Source: Amycolatopsis pittospori
GTDB lineage: Bacteria > Actinomycetota > Actinomycetes > Mycobacteriales > Pseudonocardiaceae
Assembly: GCF_013870525.1 (NCBI RefSeq)
Contig: NZ_JACBXD010000005.1
Coordinates: 1 to 64,000 of the forward strand
Direction: 5' to 3'
Length of the DNA: 64,000 bases
The position numbers and the translations under genes were made by a program. The notes below the pieces were generated by a model. The model was given only the letters and a program-made list of their open reading frames with translations. It was not told the origin of the DNA and ran no database searches. How positions within the stretch are numbered: position 1 is the first letter of the stretch; the number at the start of each line of letters is the position of its first letter. Shown in pieces: positions 41,534 through 51,205 of the stretch.

Positions 41534-42223
41534 GTGCGGGTACTGCTGGTGGAGGACGACGACCGGGTCGCGGGTGCCCTGACGCCCGCGCTGACCCGGC
41601 GTGGCCTGACGATCAAACGCCTCGCTTCGGGAGCCGGGGTGCTCGACGCGGTGCACGAGGTCGACGTCGTGCTGCTCGACCTGGGGCTTCCCGACATCGA
41701 CGGGATCGTCCTGTGCCGCCGGATCCGCGCGGTCAGCGATGTCGCGGTGATCGTCGTTTCGGCGCGGGGCGAGGTCGACGACCGGATCCAGGGCCTGCGG
41801 TCCGGCGCCGACGACTACCTGGTGAAGCCCTACGACGTCGACGAACTCGTCGCCCGCGTCGAGGCCGTACGGCGACGGCGCGGAGAGCGCCCGGCCGCGC
41901 CCGAGGCCGCCGGAGTCATTCAGGCGGGTGATGTCTCCGTCGATATCGGGCGGCATGAGGTCCACGTCGACGGGCAGCCGGTTTCGTTGTCCCGCAAGGA
42001 GTTCCAGGTGCTCGCGCTGGTGGTCACCGCCCGCGGCGCGGTCTGCGCGCGCGATCACGTGCTGAACGAGGTCTGGGGCCATCGCGGTCCCGCCGAGAGC
42101 CGCTCGCTCGACGTTCACGTCGCCACCCTGCGGACCAAACTGGGCAGGCCCGCGCTGATCGAGACCGTCCGCGGCGTCGGGTACCGCCTCGGCGGCGCCT
42201 ACGGCCCGGCCGAAGAGGGCTGA
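41534..42223 (+). CDS. OmpR/PhoB-family response regulator
   Basis: This 229-residue regulator has a receiver domain (acidic pocket VEDD near residues 6-9, phospho-acceptor Asp49 in LLDLGLPD, Lys98 in VKPYD) and a C-terminal winged helix (LSRKEFQVLALV, SLDVHVATLRTKLG, IETVRGVGYRL). GTG 41534 has AAGGGA upstream. The kinase follows after a 4-nt gap. Direct GTGAC repeats upstream may be its own site. A TAXI-type binding protein lies convergent beyond the kinase, so the system may respond to a small organic acid. Confidence 0.88.
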   Translation: MRVLLVEDDDRVAGALTPALTRRGLTIKRLASGAGVLDAVHEVDVVLLDLGLPDIDGIVLCRRIRAVSDVAVIVVSARGEVDDRIQGLRSGADDYLVKPYDVDELVARVEAVRRRRGERPAAPEAAGVIQAGDVSVDIGRHEVHVDGQPVSLSRKEFQVLALVVTARGAVCARDHVLNEVWGHRGPAESRSLDVHVATLRTKLGRPALIETVRGVGYRLGGAYGPAEEG

Positions 42224-42227
42224 CCCG

Positions 42228-43634
42228 GTGCGGGTCCGGCTGCAGGCGATCGTGCTGACACTGGTCGCGGCCCTCGTGTTCGGCCTCGGCGTCCCGCTCG
42301 CGCTCAGCGTGGCGGCCAGTGTGCAGCTCGACCTCTTCCTCGACCGGCTCACCGACACCTCCCGGTTCGCTTCGCTCGCCCAACGGCCGCTGGTGGAGAA
42401 CCGGCCAGGCCTGATCGAGGACGAACTCAACCGCTACACCGAGGTCTACGACGTGCCGGTGGTGGTCGTCGACCAGGACGGCGAGATCGTCGCGAAGGCG
42501 GTCATCGAACCGGCCCTTCGCATCGATCTGAAAGACGCCGTGATCGCCTCGCACGTCCAGGCCGCGCTGGCCGGAAGGCGGTCGGAGCCGGGGGCGATCC
42601 TGATGCCGTGGAACTCCGAGCGCCTGGTGATCGCGGAGCCGATCCTGATCGACGGCGAGGTGCGGGGCGCGGTGATCACCTCCTCCTCGACCGAGAAGGC
42701 CCGCGCCGCGTTGCTGTGGTGGTGGCTGCTCATCGCGGCGGGGGCGGTGCTCGCGTTCAGCCTGGCGCTGCTGGTCGCGGTGCCGGTGGTGCGGTGGATC
42801 CTGCGCCCGGTGCGGCGACTCGACGACGCGACCGGGGAACTGGTCGCCGCCGTGGTCAGCGGCCGGGAGGTCCAGCGGGTGGGGGAGACGGGCGGGCCGC
42901 CGGAACTGCGGCAGCTCGAACGGTCCTTCGACCGGATGGCCGCGAGCGTCGACGAAGCCCTGTCGGCACAGCGCGCCTTCGTCGCCGACGCCTCCCATCA
43001 GCTGCGGAACCCGTTGACCGCGTTGAAGATCCGGCTCGGCAACCTCGACGGGCACGTCGACGACGACCTGGCCGCGGCCGACCTCGAAGCCGCCGTCGTG
43101 GACGCGCGGCGGCTCAACCAGATCCTCGACGAACTCCTGTCGCTGGCCAGGGCCGAGGCTTCCGGCGGCGAGCTCGTGCCCGTCGACCTCGACGAGGTCG
43201 TCGGCGCCCGGATCGCCGACTGGACGGTGGTCGGCGAGACACGAGAGATCGCGCTGGTCTCGTCCGGGCTCGGCGGCGGTCTGAGAGTGCTGACGCCGGC
43301 GCGCGGGCTCGAAGTCGTCCTCGACGCTCTTCTGGACAACGCGCTGAAGTTCAGCGGACCGGGCACCGAGGTGCGGGTCGCCGTCACCGTCGCGGACGGA
43401 AAGGTGGACATCGCCGTCCGCGACCACGGGCCGGGCCTGCGCGAGGAGGAACTCGAACGGGCGGCGGACCGGTTCTGGCGCAGCACCGCGCATCAGAACG
43501 TGCCCGGATCCGGGCTGGGCCTGGCGATCGTCACCGAGATCATGACCCGCTCGGACGGTTCGCTCCGGCTCGGCGCGCCCGAGGGCGGCGGCCTCGAGGT
43601 CACCGTGACGCTGCCGGTCGTCACTCCGTCCTAG
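42228..43634 (+). CDS. Sensor histidine kinase
   Basis: This 468-residue kinase has a first membrane segment (about residues 4-27), a ~130-residue outer sensor region, a second segment (about 163-188, WWWLLIAAGAVLAFSLALLV), HAMP, the dimerisation/phosphoacceptor motif ASHQLRNPLTAL with His257, and an ATPase domain with DNALKF (N box), DHGPGL (G1) and GSGLGLAIV (G2). GTG 42228 follows the regulator stop by 4 nt. It is the membrane partner of that regulator. The signal is unknown. Confidence 0.9.
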   Translation: MRVRLQAIVLTLVAALVFGLGVPLALSVAASVQLDLFLDRLTDTSRFASLAQRPLVENRPGLIEDELNRYTEVYDVPVVVVDQDGEIVAKAVIEPALRIDLKDAVIASHVQAALAGRRSEPGAILMPWNSERLVIAEPILIDGEVRGAVITSSSTEKARAALLWWWLLIAAGAVLAFSLALLVAVPVVRWILRPVRRLDDATGELVAAVVSGREVQRVGETGGPPELRQLERSFDRMAASVDEALSAQRAFVADASHQLRNPLTALKIRLGNLDGHVDDDLAAADLEAAVVDARRLNQILDELLSLARAEASGGELVPVDLDEVVGARIADWTVVGETREIALVSSGLGGGLRVLTPARGLEVVLDALLDNALKFSGPGTEVRVAVTVADGKVDIAVRDHGPGLREEELERAADRFWRSTAHQNVPGSGLGLAIVTEIMTRSDGSLRLGAPEGGGLEVTVTLPVVTPS

Positions 43635-43688
43635 CGGGCGCTGCCCGGTGGGCGACGGAGGCCCGACCCTCCCGGTCGTCGATCAGCC

Positions 43689-44618
43689 CTAGTCCTTGAG
43701 CGAACGGAAATAGCGCAGCGCACCCGGATGCAACGGCAGCGGGGCCGTTTCGATGGCGGGGTGGATGTCGATCGACAGCGCCGCGCCGGCCGCCTTAGCC
43801 AGCGCGCCGCGTGCGTCGAACAGGCCCCGCACCAGGGCTTCCGCGAGGTCGTCTGACATCGAAGCGGGCACGACCAGGAAATTCGGCAGTACGAGCGTGG
43901 TCACCGGCGCCTTGAGGTTGTAGGCCGTCACCGGGATGGTCGCCGTGCGGTAGACCGGACTGGTCGCCCGGAGCGCGTCAGCCAGGTCGGTGATGTCGAG
44001 CAGCCGGAGACCCACCGTCCGCACCCGCTCCGTGATCGACGGCGTCGGTACGCCACCCGACCAGATGACGGCGTCGATCTGCCGGTTCTCCAGCGCCGGC
44101 AGCGCCTCGGTGAGACCGAGGTTGCGCCGGTCGATCGCGCCGGTCAGCCCGGACACCTTCAGCAGCTGCTTCGACAGGAACTCGACGCCCGAGTCCGGCG
44201 AACCGATCGCGACCTTGCGTCCGCGCAGCTGGGCGAACGAGGTGATCGGGGAGTCGGCGCGGACGATGACGTGCAGGTAGTCGTCGTGGACGCGGGCGAG
44301 CGCGGCCAGCCCGGCGGTGTGCTCCGTGGCGACGTCGGCGGCCACGAACGCGACGTCGGCCTTCCCCGCGCGCACCCGGCCGATGTTGTCCGGCGAGCCC
44401 TGGGTCTCCTGGACCTCGGGGCGCGCGGAATCCAGCTCCGCGGCCCAGGCGTCGGCCAGCGGCTCGGCGAGCTTGTCGTAGACGCCGCCGTCGAGCCCCG
44501 CCGCGATGCGCACACGCGAGCCGGACAGATCGGGCCCGCACCCGGTGACCAGGGCACAGACCACGACCAGCCCCACCGCCAGTGCGCCCCGTCTCCTCAT
44601 GAGGGTCGATCGTGCCAT
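43689..44618 (-). CDS. TAXI-family solute-binding lipoprotein
   Basis: This 309-residue lipoprotein has a basic N-terminus, a hydrophobic core and the lipobox VTGC (Cys at about residue 27). The mature part shows the TAXI fold: [40 protein letters not shown] and [21 protein letters not shown] proteins normally work with TRAP permeases, but none is encoded nearby. It lies convergent with the two-component system and 31 nt from divergent miaB. It may feed ligand information to the kinase. ATG 44618 is used; ATG 44600 is possible. Confidence 0.82.
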   Translation of the reverse strand: MARSTLMRRRGALAVGLVVVCALVTGCGPDLSGSRVRIAAGLDGGVYDKLAEPLADAWAAELDSARPEVQETQGSPDNIGRVRAGKADVAFVAADVATEHTAGLAALARVHDDYLHVIVRADSPITSFAQLRGRKVAIGSPDSGVEFLSKQLLKVSGLTGAIDRRNLGLTEALPALENRQIDAVIWSGGVPTPSITERVRTVGLRLLDITDLADALRATSPVYRTATIPVTAYNLKAPVTTLVLPNFLVVPASMSDDLAEALVRGLFDARGALAKAAGAALSIDIHPAIETAPLPLHPGALRYFRSLKD

Positions 44619-44649
44619 GGAACCCCGCCCGCGTACCCTCGAAGGCGAG

Positions 44650-46131
44650 ATGAGCGCGCGTACTTACCAGATCCGCACCTTCGGCTGCCAGATGAACGTG
44701 CATGACTCCGAACGTCTTGCCGGGCAGCTCGAGGACGCCGGCTACGTTCCGGGTGACGGCGAGGCCACACCCGACCTGATCGTGTTCAACACCTGCGCGG
44801 TGCGGGAGAACGCGGACAACAAGCTGTACGGCACCCTGGGGCATATCCGGCCGCAGAAGACCGAGAAGCCGGGCATGCAGATCGCCGTCGGGGGCTGCCT
44901 CGCGCAGAAGGACCGCGGCGAGATCGTCAAACGCGCGCCGTGGGTCGACGTCGTGTTCGGTACGCACAACATCGGCGCGTTGCCGACGCTGCTGGAACGC
45001 GCGCGGCACAACGCCGAGGCCGAGGTCGAGATCCTCGAATCCCTCGAAACCTTCCCCTCGACGCTGCCGGCGAAGCGCGACTCGGCGTACGCGGGCTGGG
45101 TGTCGATTTCGGTGGGCTGCAACAACACCTGCACCTTCTGCATCGTGCCCGCGCTGCGCGGCAAGGAACGCGACCGCCGTCCCGGCGAGATCCTGGCCGA
45201 GGTCGAGGCCCTGGTGGCCGAGGGCGTGCTCGAAGTGACCCTGCTCGGCCAGAACGTGAACTCCTACGGCGTCGAATTCGGCGACAGGCTTGCCTTCGGC
45301 AAGCTGCTGCGCGCCTGCGGCGCGGTGGACGGCCTGGAGCGAGTCCGGTTCACCTCGCCGCATCCCGCGGCGTTCACCGAAGACGTCATCGACGCGATGG
45401 CCGAGACGCCGAACGTGTGCCACCAGCTGCACATGCCGCTGCAGTCCGGCTCGGACCGGGTGCTGCGCGAGATGAAGCGCTCGTACCGCTCGGCGAGGTA
45501 CCTGAAGATCCTCGACCGCGTGCGCGAATCGATGCCGGACGCCGCGATCACCACCGACATCATCGTCGGCTTCCCCGGCGAGACAGAGGAGGACTTCCAG
45601 GCCACGCTGGACGTCGTCGCGCAGGCGCGGTTCTCCAGCGCGTTCACCTTCCAGTACTCGATCCGGCCGGGCACACCCGCCGCCGAGATGGACGGACAGC
45701 TGCCGAAGGAGGTCGTTCAGGAGCGCTACGAACGGCTCGTGCGGCTGCAGAACGATATCTCCTGGGACGAGAACAAGAAGATCGTCGGCCGCCGCGTCGA
45801 GCTGCTGGTCGCCTCCGGTGAGGGCCGCAAGGACTCCGAGACGCACCGCATGAGCGGCCGCGCCCGCGACGGCAGGCTCGTCCACTTCACGCCGAGCGGG
45901 CCGCTGGTCGACGGCTCGGTGCGGCCGGGCGACGTCGTCGAGACCGTGGTGACCTACGGCGCCCCGCACCACCTCGTCGCCGACGGCGACCTGCTTTCGC
46001 ACCGCCGCACCAAGGCGGGCGACAACTCCGAGGCCGGGCTCCGGCCGAAGACCAACGGCGTGACGCTGGGCCTGCCGGGCTTCGGTGCCCCGGCCGTCAC
46101 ACCGGAACCGGTGAGCGGGTGTGCGCTGTGA
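44650..46131 (+). CDS. miaB: tRNA-2-methylthio-N6-isopentenyladenosine methylthiotransferase
   Basis: This 493-residue radical-SAM enzyme adds a methylthio group to i6A37 of tRNA, completing the modification begun by MiaA, which is encoded 4.8 kb downstream. The N-terminal domain has its three cluster cysteines ([22 protein letters not shown]), the radical-SAM core has [11 protein letters not shown], and a TRAM domain lies at the end. The C-terminal extension (about 40 residues, Gly/Pro-rich) is longer than in E. coli. The stop overlaps the next start (GTGA). Confidence 0.95.
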   Translation: MSARTYQIRTFGCQMNVHDSERLAGQLEDAGYVPGDGEATPDLIVFNTCAVRENADNKLYGTLGHIRPQKTEKPGMQIAVGGCLAQKDRGEIVKRAPWVDVVFGTHNIGALPTLLERARHNAEAEVEILESLETFPSTLPAKRDSAYAGWVSISVGCNNTCTFCIVPALRGKERDRRPGEILAEVEALVAEGVLEVTLLGQNVNSYGVEFGDRLAFGKLLRACGAVDGLERVRFTSPHPAAFTEDVIDAMAETPNVCHQLHMPLQSGSDRVLREMKRSYRSARYLKILDRVRESMPDAAITTDIIVGFPGETEEDFQATLDVVAQARFSSAFTFQYSIRPGTPAAEMDGQLPKEVVQERYERLVRLQNDISWDENKKIVGRRVELLVASGEGRKDSETHRMSGRARDGRLVHFTPSGPLVDGSVRPGDVVETVVTYGAPHHLVADGDLLSHRRTKAGDNSEAGLRPKTNGVTLGLPGFGAPAVTPEPVSGCAL

Positions 46132-46589
46132 CCGAACCGAAGATCGACGAACTCGCCGCCGAGATCGACGAGGTCGGTGCACGCGCGGCCAAGACGATCG
46201 AGCTGGGCAGGCGCGGGTTCACCATCTCCGTGCTCGTGTTCGTGCTGCTGATCGCGCAGCTGCTGCCGTGGGTCGGCGAACACGCCGGCTGGGAGGTGCT
46301 GCTCGGCCGCGGCGGCGGGATCCCGCAGCTGTTCGCCGCGACCTCCACCGGTATCGGCGTGTTCGCTTCGGCGGTCGCGCTGGTGACCCGGCGCTGGTGG
46401 CTCGCGTGGGTCTGCGCCGCGGGCGGCTGGTTCGCCTCGGTCGACGGCATGCTCGCGATCTGGTCCCAGCAGTCCTCGCACGCGACCGGCGCGGCCGGTG
46501 GCGGCCCGGGCTTCGGACTGATCATCGCCTGGATCGCCACCGTGTCGCTCGCCATTTACTGGATGCGTGCCGCCTTCTCGCGGAGCTAG
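46128..46589 (+). CDS. Membrane protein (Rv2732c-like)
   Basis: This 153-residue protein has an acidic N-terminal helix ([14 protein letters not shown]) and about four membrane segments ([19 protein letters not shown] is the first). It directly follows miaB with a GTGA overlap, the same position as Rv2732c in M. tuberculosis. GTG 46128 is chosen on that overlap. Its stop TAG shares CTAG (46586-46589) with the stop of the convergent secreted-protein gene. Function unknown. Confidence 0.75.
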   Translation: MTEPKIDELAAEIDEVGARAAKTIELGRRGFTISVLVFVLLIAQLLPWVGEHAGWEVLLGRGGGIPQLFAATSTGIGVFASAVALVTRRWWLAWVCAAGGWFASVDGMLAIWSQQSSHATGAAGGGPGFGLIIAWIATVSLAIYWMRAAFSRS

Positions 46590-47035
46590 CCGACCCGCAG
46601 CGTCAGGTTGCTGGACGTGTACGCGCTCGCGTACAGCGTCGTCTCGGGGTGGTAGGCCCGCAACGTGATCACCGCGCTGAGGGAGAAACTCAGCTTCAGG
46701 GAGAACGTCGAGTTGGGCCGGCACGTGGTGTCGGCGATGTTCACCCAGACACTGCCCTGAAGCTGCTGCACGATGATGGCTTCCAGGCTTTCGGTCCCGT
46801 CGGCCCTGGCGCCTTCTTCACGCAAGGCGCCCTTGAGGGTGACCTTTTCGTTGACCTTCGCCTGCTTCTTGCTGAGCGAGGCGTCGAGTTTGACCTTCTT
46901 CTTGCTGATTTCGGGAGCGGCCGGGACCGGGGAACCGATCGCCGACGCGGCCGGGGCGAGCCCGGCCACCAGGGCGCAACTGATCGCCAGGGCGGTGAAC
47001 GCCCGGCGCACTGGGGAAATCAGTGTGTGGTTCAT
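46586..47035 (-). CDS. Small secreted protein
   Basis: This 149-residue protein has a signal peptide (RRAFTALAISCALVAGLAPAASA, cleavage after about residue 32) and a Lys-rich, beta-rich mature part beginning near SKKKVKLDASLSKKQAKV and containing a single cysteine (TTCRPNS). The layout resembles small Ig-like extracytoplasmic domains, but no family is recognised. The last codon shares CTAG with the convergent gene. A 55-nt perfect palindrome lies upstream. Confidence 0.68.
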   Translation of the reverse strand: MNHTLISPVRRAFTALAISCALVAGLAPAASAIGSPVPAAPEISKKKVKLDASLSKKQAKVNEKVTLKGALREEGARADGTESLEAIIVQQLQGSVWVNIADTTCRPNSTFSLKLSFSLSAVITLRAYHPETTLYASAYTSSNLTLRVG

Positions 47036-47146
47036 GATCGAAGTGGAGCACGGTTGAGCGCGGAGAGCGCCCGAATACGCACTAAGAGGCGAAGCTTCGC
47101 TCCATAGTGGAGTTACGCGACCGGCTCGCCGCTTCGCCCCCTCAAA

Positions 47147-47201
47147 TGCCATGAATGGCCCGTTACTTGCAAAATTTGCAAGTAACGGGCCATTCATGGC
47201 A
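47147..47201. repeat. 55-nt perfect palindrome (TTGCAAAATTTGCAA family)
   Basis: The 27-nt arms (47147-47173 and 47175-47201) are perfectly complementary around one A. It lies 19 nt past the DUF349 stop on the minus strand. Its core matches the repeat at 3225 apart from compensating changes in the arms. Confidence 0.92.
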
Positions 47202-47219
47202 CGAAAGAAGCGCGAGAGC

Positions 47220-48533
47220 CTACCGGTCCGCGATGGCCGCTTCAGCCGCTTCGAGCCACTCGCGCCACTGCGCGGCCTGCTCGTCCGCCTTCTTCGCGCG
47301 ACGCTCGTCGCCCGCCGCACGGGCCTTCGCCGCCTGCGACTCGAACTGCTCGACCCGCTCGCGGAACTGGGCAGCCCTGGCCTGTGCCTCCGGGTCGGTC
47401 CGCCGCCACTTGCTGTCCTCGGCCGACTTGATCGCGTCCTGCACGGTCTTCAGACGGCCGTCCAGTTCGCGGATGCGCTCGCGCGGGACCTTGCCGATCT
47501 CGTCCCACTGCTCCTGGATGCGGCGCAGGTGGTTCTTCGCCGCTTCGAGGTTCGCGGCCGGGTCGATCTTCTCGGCTTCGACGAGCAGCTGTTCCTTCTG
47601 CTGCGCGTTGGCCGCGAATTCGGCGTCCCGCTCGGAGAACACCTCCGACCGCCGGGCGAAGAACTTGTCCTGCGCCGCGCGGAAGCGCTGCCAGAGCGCT
47701 TCGTCGCTGTCCTTGGGCGCGCGACCGGCGGCCTTCCACTCGGTCATCAGGTCCTTGTAGCGGCCCGCGGTGTCGCCCCAATCGGAGGACTCGGACAGCG
47801 ACTCGGCCTCGGCGATCAGCTCTTCCTTGCGGTTCTTGGCGCCCGCCCGCTGCTTGTCCAGCTCGGCGAAATGCGAGCCGCGACGACGGTTGAACGCCTC
47901 GCGGGCCTTGGAGAACCGCTTCCACAGTTCGTCGTCGGTCTTGCGGTCGACGCCCTTGACGGTCTTCCACTCGTCCAGGATCGCGCGCAACCGGTCGCCG
48001 GCGGCCTTCCACTGGGTCGACTCGGCGGCGAGCTTCTCGGCCTCGTCGGCGAGGGCCTGCTTGCGGACGACGGCGGCCGCGCGAGCCTCCTCGCGCTCCT
48101 GCTTGGCCGAGGCCAGCGACTTCTCGGCGTGCGCGATGACCTGCTCGATACGTCCGCTCAGCGCGGCGAGGTCGCCGACGACGGCGGCTTCGGCGAGGCC
48201 GTCCCGCAGCTGGGTGGCGGTCGCGAGCGCGTGTTTCGGATCGCCCGCGCCGGACTCCAGGCGTGTCTCCAGCAGCTCGACCTCGGTGCGCAGGTCGTCG
48301 AACCGGCGCGCGTAGTGGAGCAGACCCTCGTCCGGGCTCCCCGCCTGCCAGACGCCGACCGCGCGTTCGCCGTCGGGCGTGACGACGTAGACCGTTCCTT
48401 CTTCGTCGACCCTGCCCCAAGCGGACGGGCTGGGCTCGGCGGGCGGCACGGGGGGTGCGGCGTGCCCGCCACCGAGCGCGTGCGGCACCGGGTGCGGAGC
48501 CGGGGTACCGGTGGACGTGTTCTCCTGGGCCAT
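47220..48533 (-). CDS. DUF349 protein (Rv2731-like)
   Basis: This 437-residue soluble protein has a Pro-rich N-terminal tail, then a conserved DEEGTVYVVTPDGERAVG segment (about residues 38-55). The rest consists of repeated DUF349 helical modules rich in Glu, Lys and Arg, each with a W-x-x-A-G-x-x-P/K pattern (STQWKAAGDRL, MTEWKAAGRAP). Long coiled coils are likely. Rv2731 occupies the same place between miaB and miaA in mycobacteria. The role is unknown. ATG 48533 has GGAG 6 nt upstream, preceded by two GC-rich hairpins. Confidence 0.85.
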   Translation of the reverse strand: MAQENTSTGTPAPHPVPHALGGGHAAPPVPPAEPSPSAWGRVDEEGTVYVVTPDGERAVGVWQAGSPDEGLLHYARRFDDLRTEVELLETRLESGAGDPKHALATATQLRDGLAEAAVVGDLAALSGRIEQVIAHAEKSLASAKQEREEARAAAVVRKQALADEAEKLAAESTQWKAAGDRLRAILDEWKTVKGVDRKTDDELWKRFSKAREAFNRRRGSHFAELDKQRAGAKNRKEELIAEAESLSESSDWGDTAGRYKDLMTEWKAAGRAPKDSDEALWQRFRAAQDKFFARRSEVFSERDAEFAANAQQKEQLLVEAEKIDPAANLEAAKNHLRRIQEQWDEIGKVPRERIRELDGRLKTVQDAIKSAEDSKWRRTDPEAQARAAQFRERVEQFESQAAKARAAGDERRAKKADEQAAQWREWLEAAEAAIADR

Positions 48534-48555
48534 CGCAGGCTCCTTATCGCCTGTA

Positions 48556-48592
48556 CGCCCGCTGGTGCGGGCGCCCCGCCTAGCGGCGGGGC
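48556..48592 (-). promoter_or_regulatory. Twin-hairpin 5' leader of the DUF349 gene
   Basis: Two adjacent perfect hairpins precede the ribosome site: CGCCCGC-TGGT-GCGGGCG (48556-48573) and GCCCCGCC-TAGC-GGCGGGGC (48573-48592). The first ends 22 nt before the ATG. A structured leader this close to the start could control translation or RNA stability. Confidence 0.55.
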
Positions 48593-48769
48593 CGGGTAAT
48601 GCGTTGCCGTCTTGCTTCCGGGGTATCAACCCCCTTGCGGCATTCAAGCAGCTCAGCGTCCACCGTGGAACCGGATGAATCACCAGAGAGCCGTGATCCT
48701 ACTTCCGGTGGACGCTTCGTGTCGGTGGGTTGCCGGTCGTTCGGGGGCGGGAAGGTAACGTCGGCGGCC

Positions 48770-49459
48770 GTGATCCGCCGTGTCGCCGTGCTCCCGCAAC
48801 CCCCGCTGCTCATCCCCGAATTGGCCGCCGGAGCGGCCGACGAGTGCGCCGAGCTGCGCGAAGCCTGCCTCCGAGCCGCACAACGGCTGACCAGCGCTTC
48901 CGTGGACTGGCTCGTCATCGGAGCGGTGCCGGGCGCGCCGGAGGTGCCCGAACACGCGAGTGGCTCCTTTCGCGGGTTCGGCGTCGACATCGGTGTCTCA
49001 CTCAGCCGGGTGACAGCGCCCGAAACCGAACTCCCGCTGCCCGCGCTCGTGGCGGGCTGGCTCCGCGAGCGGGCGGGCGCGTCCTCCGTCCGAGTTCGCC
49101 TCGTCGATCCCGCGACACCGTCCGGCCAGTGCGAACAGCTCGGCGATGAGCTGAGGGAGGCCGCCGCGGTACTCGTCCTCGGTGACGGTTCGAGCCGGCA
49201 CGGCTCGCGTTCCCCAGGGGGCGAAGACGAGCGCGCGGAGGGCTTCGACACCGGGATCCGCGACGCTCTGGCCAAGGCCGACGTCGGCGCGCTGGCCGCC
49301 CTCGACCCCGTCCTCGCCACCGAACTCGGCGTCGGCGGCCGCGCGCCCTGGCAGGTCCTCGCCGGCTTCGCGACCGACGAGGACTGGGCCGCCGAAGTCC
49401 TTTACTCGGCCGCGCCGTTCGGCGTCGGGTACCACGTCGCCGTCTGGGAGCACGCGTGA
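48770..49459 (+). CDS. Class III extradiol dioxygenase-like protein (Rv2728c-like)
   Basis: This 229-residue protein has the LigB-like alpha/beta fold, opening with [17 protein letters not shown] and containing [13 protein letters not shown] and [14 protein letters not shown]. It sits directly upstream of miaA with a 4-nt overlap, as Rv2728c does. TAACGT 8 nt before GTG 48770 suggests a leaderless start. Conserved His metal ligands of true dioxygenases are only partly evident, so enzymatic activity is uncertain. Confidence 0.75.
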   Translation: MIRRVAVLPQPPLLIPELAAGAADECAELREACLRAAQRLTSASVDWLVIGAVPGAPEVPEHASGSFRGFGVDIGVSLSRVTAPETELPLPALVAGWLRERAGASSVRVRLVDPATPSGQCEQLGDELREAAAVLVLGDGSSRHGSRSPGGEDERAEGFDTGIRDALAKADVGALAALDPVLATELGVGGRAPWQVLAGFATDEDWAAEVLYSAAPFGVGYHVAVWEHA

Positions 49460-50358
49460 TCAGGCCGGTGGCGGTCGTCGGCCCCACGGCGACCGGGAAG
49501 ACCGCTCTCGCGGTGGAACTCGCCCTCACCCTCGGGGGTGAGGTGGTCAACGCCGACGCGCTGCAGCTGTACCGGGGGATGGACATCGGGACGGCGAAGG
49601 CGACCGTCGAGGAGCGGCGAGGCGTGCCGCATCACCTCCTGGACGTCCTCGACGTCACCGAGACGGCGTCCGTAGCCGCGTACCAGCGCGACGCCCGCGT
49701 ACGGATCGAAGAGCTCCTCGACGCCGGGAAGGTGCCGATCCTCACCGGCGGTTCCGGGCTCTACATCCAGGCCGTGCTCGACGACCTCAAGTTCCCGGGA
49801 ACGGATCCCGCCGTGCGCGCCAGGCTCACCGCCGAGGCCGACGAGATCGGCACTGCCGCCCTGCACGCCCGGCTCGGCGAACTGGACCCGATCGCCGCCA
49901 CGGCCATCCTGCCGACCAACACCCGCCGCATCGTGCGGGCGCTCGAGGTCATCGAGATCACCGGCGAACCGTTCTCGGCGAACCTGCCGAAACCCGGTCC
50001 CGCGCGCTTCGACACGGTCCTGATCGGCATCGACCGCGATCCCGCCGAACTCGACGCCCGCGTCGACCGCCGTGTGGAGATCATGTTCGAAGCCGGTCTC
50101 GTCGCCGAAGTCCAGATGCTGCTGCGACAAGGACTCCGCGACGGGCTCACCGCTTCGAGGGCGCTGGGCTACCAACAGGTGATCGCCGCGCTGGACGGCG
50201 AAGACGACTTCGCGGCCGCCGCCGAGGCCACCGCTCAGGCCACCCGGAGGTTCGTGCGGCGGCAACGTTCCTGGTTCCGGCGCGACAAGCGGATCGAGTG
50301 GTTCGACGGTGGCTCGGAGCGGCTGGCCGAGCGCGTCCTCGACGTGGCGGCCCAGTAA
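49456..50358 (+). CDS. miaA: tRNA dimethylallyltransferase
   Basis: This 300-residue enzyme transfers an isopentenyl group to A37 of tRNAs. Landmarks are the P-loop [17 protein letters not shown] (residues 8-24), [17 protein letters not shown], the VPHHLLDVL segment, [16 protein letters not shown] and the C-terminal [17 protein letters not shown] 49456 overlaps the upstream stop. MiaB in the same region completes the modification. Its stop codon TAA is part of the -10 of dapF. Confidence 0.95.
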   Translation: MIRPVAVVGPTATGKTALAVELALTLGGEVVNADALQLYRGMDIGTAKATVEERRGVPHHLLDVLDVTETASVAAYQRDARVRIEELLDAGKVPILTGGSGLYIQAVLDDLKFPGTDPAVRARLTAEADEIGTAALHARLGELDPIAATAILPTNTRRIVRALEVIEITGEPFSANLPKPGPARFDTVLIGIDRDPAELDARVDRRVEIMFEAGLVAEVQMLLRQGLRDGLTASRALGYQQVIAALDGEDDFAAAAEATAQATRRFVRRQRSWFRRDKRIEWFDGGSERLAERVLDVAAQ

Positions 50359-50368
50359 CCTGAAGCCC

Positions 50369-51205
50369 ATGGGCGGCATCGAATTCCTTAAGGGACACGG
50401 CACACAGAACGATTTCGTGCTGCTTCCCGACCCCGCCGGCCGCCTTGAGCTGACCGAGGCCCGGGTGGCGGCGCTGTGCGACCGCCAGCGCGGTCTCGGA
50501 GCCGACGGTGTGCTGCGCGTCGTCCGTTCGGACGCACTCGGCGCCGAGGCCGAAGAGTCGGCGGGCGAGTGGTTCATGGACTACCGCAACGCCGACGGCT
50601 CGATCGCGGAGATGTGCGGCAACGGCGTGCGGGTCTTCGTGCGCTATCTGGTCGATTCCGGGCTCGTGACCGAGCGCGACTTCGTCATCGGCACCCGCGC
50701 CGGCGACCGGCCCGTGCAGATGCACGCGGACGGTTCGGTGACCGTGCAGATGGGACCGGCGACGATCACCGGGACCTCCGTGACCGTCGTCGCCGGGAAG
50801 CCGTTCTCCGGGGTCGCGGTGAACGTCGGCAACCCGCATCTGGTGTCGGTCGTCGAGGACGACGTCGACGAACTGGACCTGCGCGACCAGCCCGACTTCG
50901 ACGAGGACGTGTTCCCGGACGGCGTGAACCTCGAGTTCATCAATCTCTTGGGGGACAACGCGCTGAAGATGCGCGTCCACGAACGCGGCGTGGGCGAGAC
51001 GCGGTCCTGCGGCACCGGCACGGTCGCCGCCGTCGCGGCCGCCCTGCACCTCGCGGGCACCGACACCGGCGAGGCGACCGTCGACATCCCCGGCGGCCGG
51101 GTGATCGTTGAGGTGCGCCGCGGCGCGTCCACCCTGACCGGCCCCGCCGAGATCGTCGCGCGCGGCGAACTCGACGAGGACTGGTGGGCGGGTCTCGGGG
51201 CCTAG
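50369..51205 (+). CDS. dapF: Diaminopimelate epimerase
   Basis: This 278-residue enzyme converts L,L- to meso-diaminopimelate for lysine and peptidoglycan. Both catalytic cysteines are in place: EMCGNGVRV in the N-terminal half and RSCGTGTVA in the C-terminal half. HGTQNDFVLLPDP opens the fold. TAACCT lies 7 nt before the ATG, so it has its own leaderless promoter overlapping the miaA stop codon. Its stop shares CTAG (51202-51205) with the convergent MFS gene. Confidence 0.95.
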   Translation: MGGIEFLKGHGTQNDFVLLPDPAGRLELTEARVAALCDRQRGLGADGVLRVVRSDALGAEAEESAGEWFMDYRNADGSIAEMCGNGVRVFVRYLVDSGLVTERDFVIGTRAGDRPVQMHADGSVTVQMGPATITGTSVTVVAGKPFSGVAVNVGNPHLVSVVEDDVDELDLRDQPDFDEDVFPDGVNLEFINLLGDNALKMRVHERGVGETRSCGTGTVAAVAAALHLAGTDTGEATVDIPGGRVIVEVRRGASTLTGPAEIVARGELDEDWWAGLGA

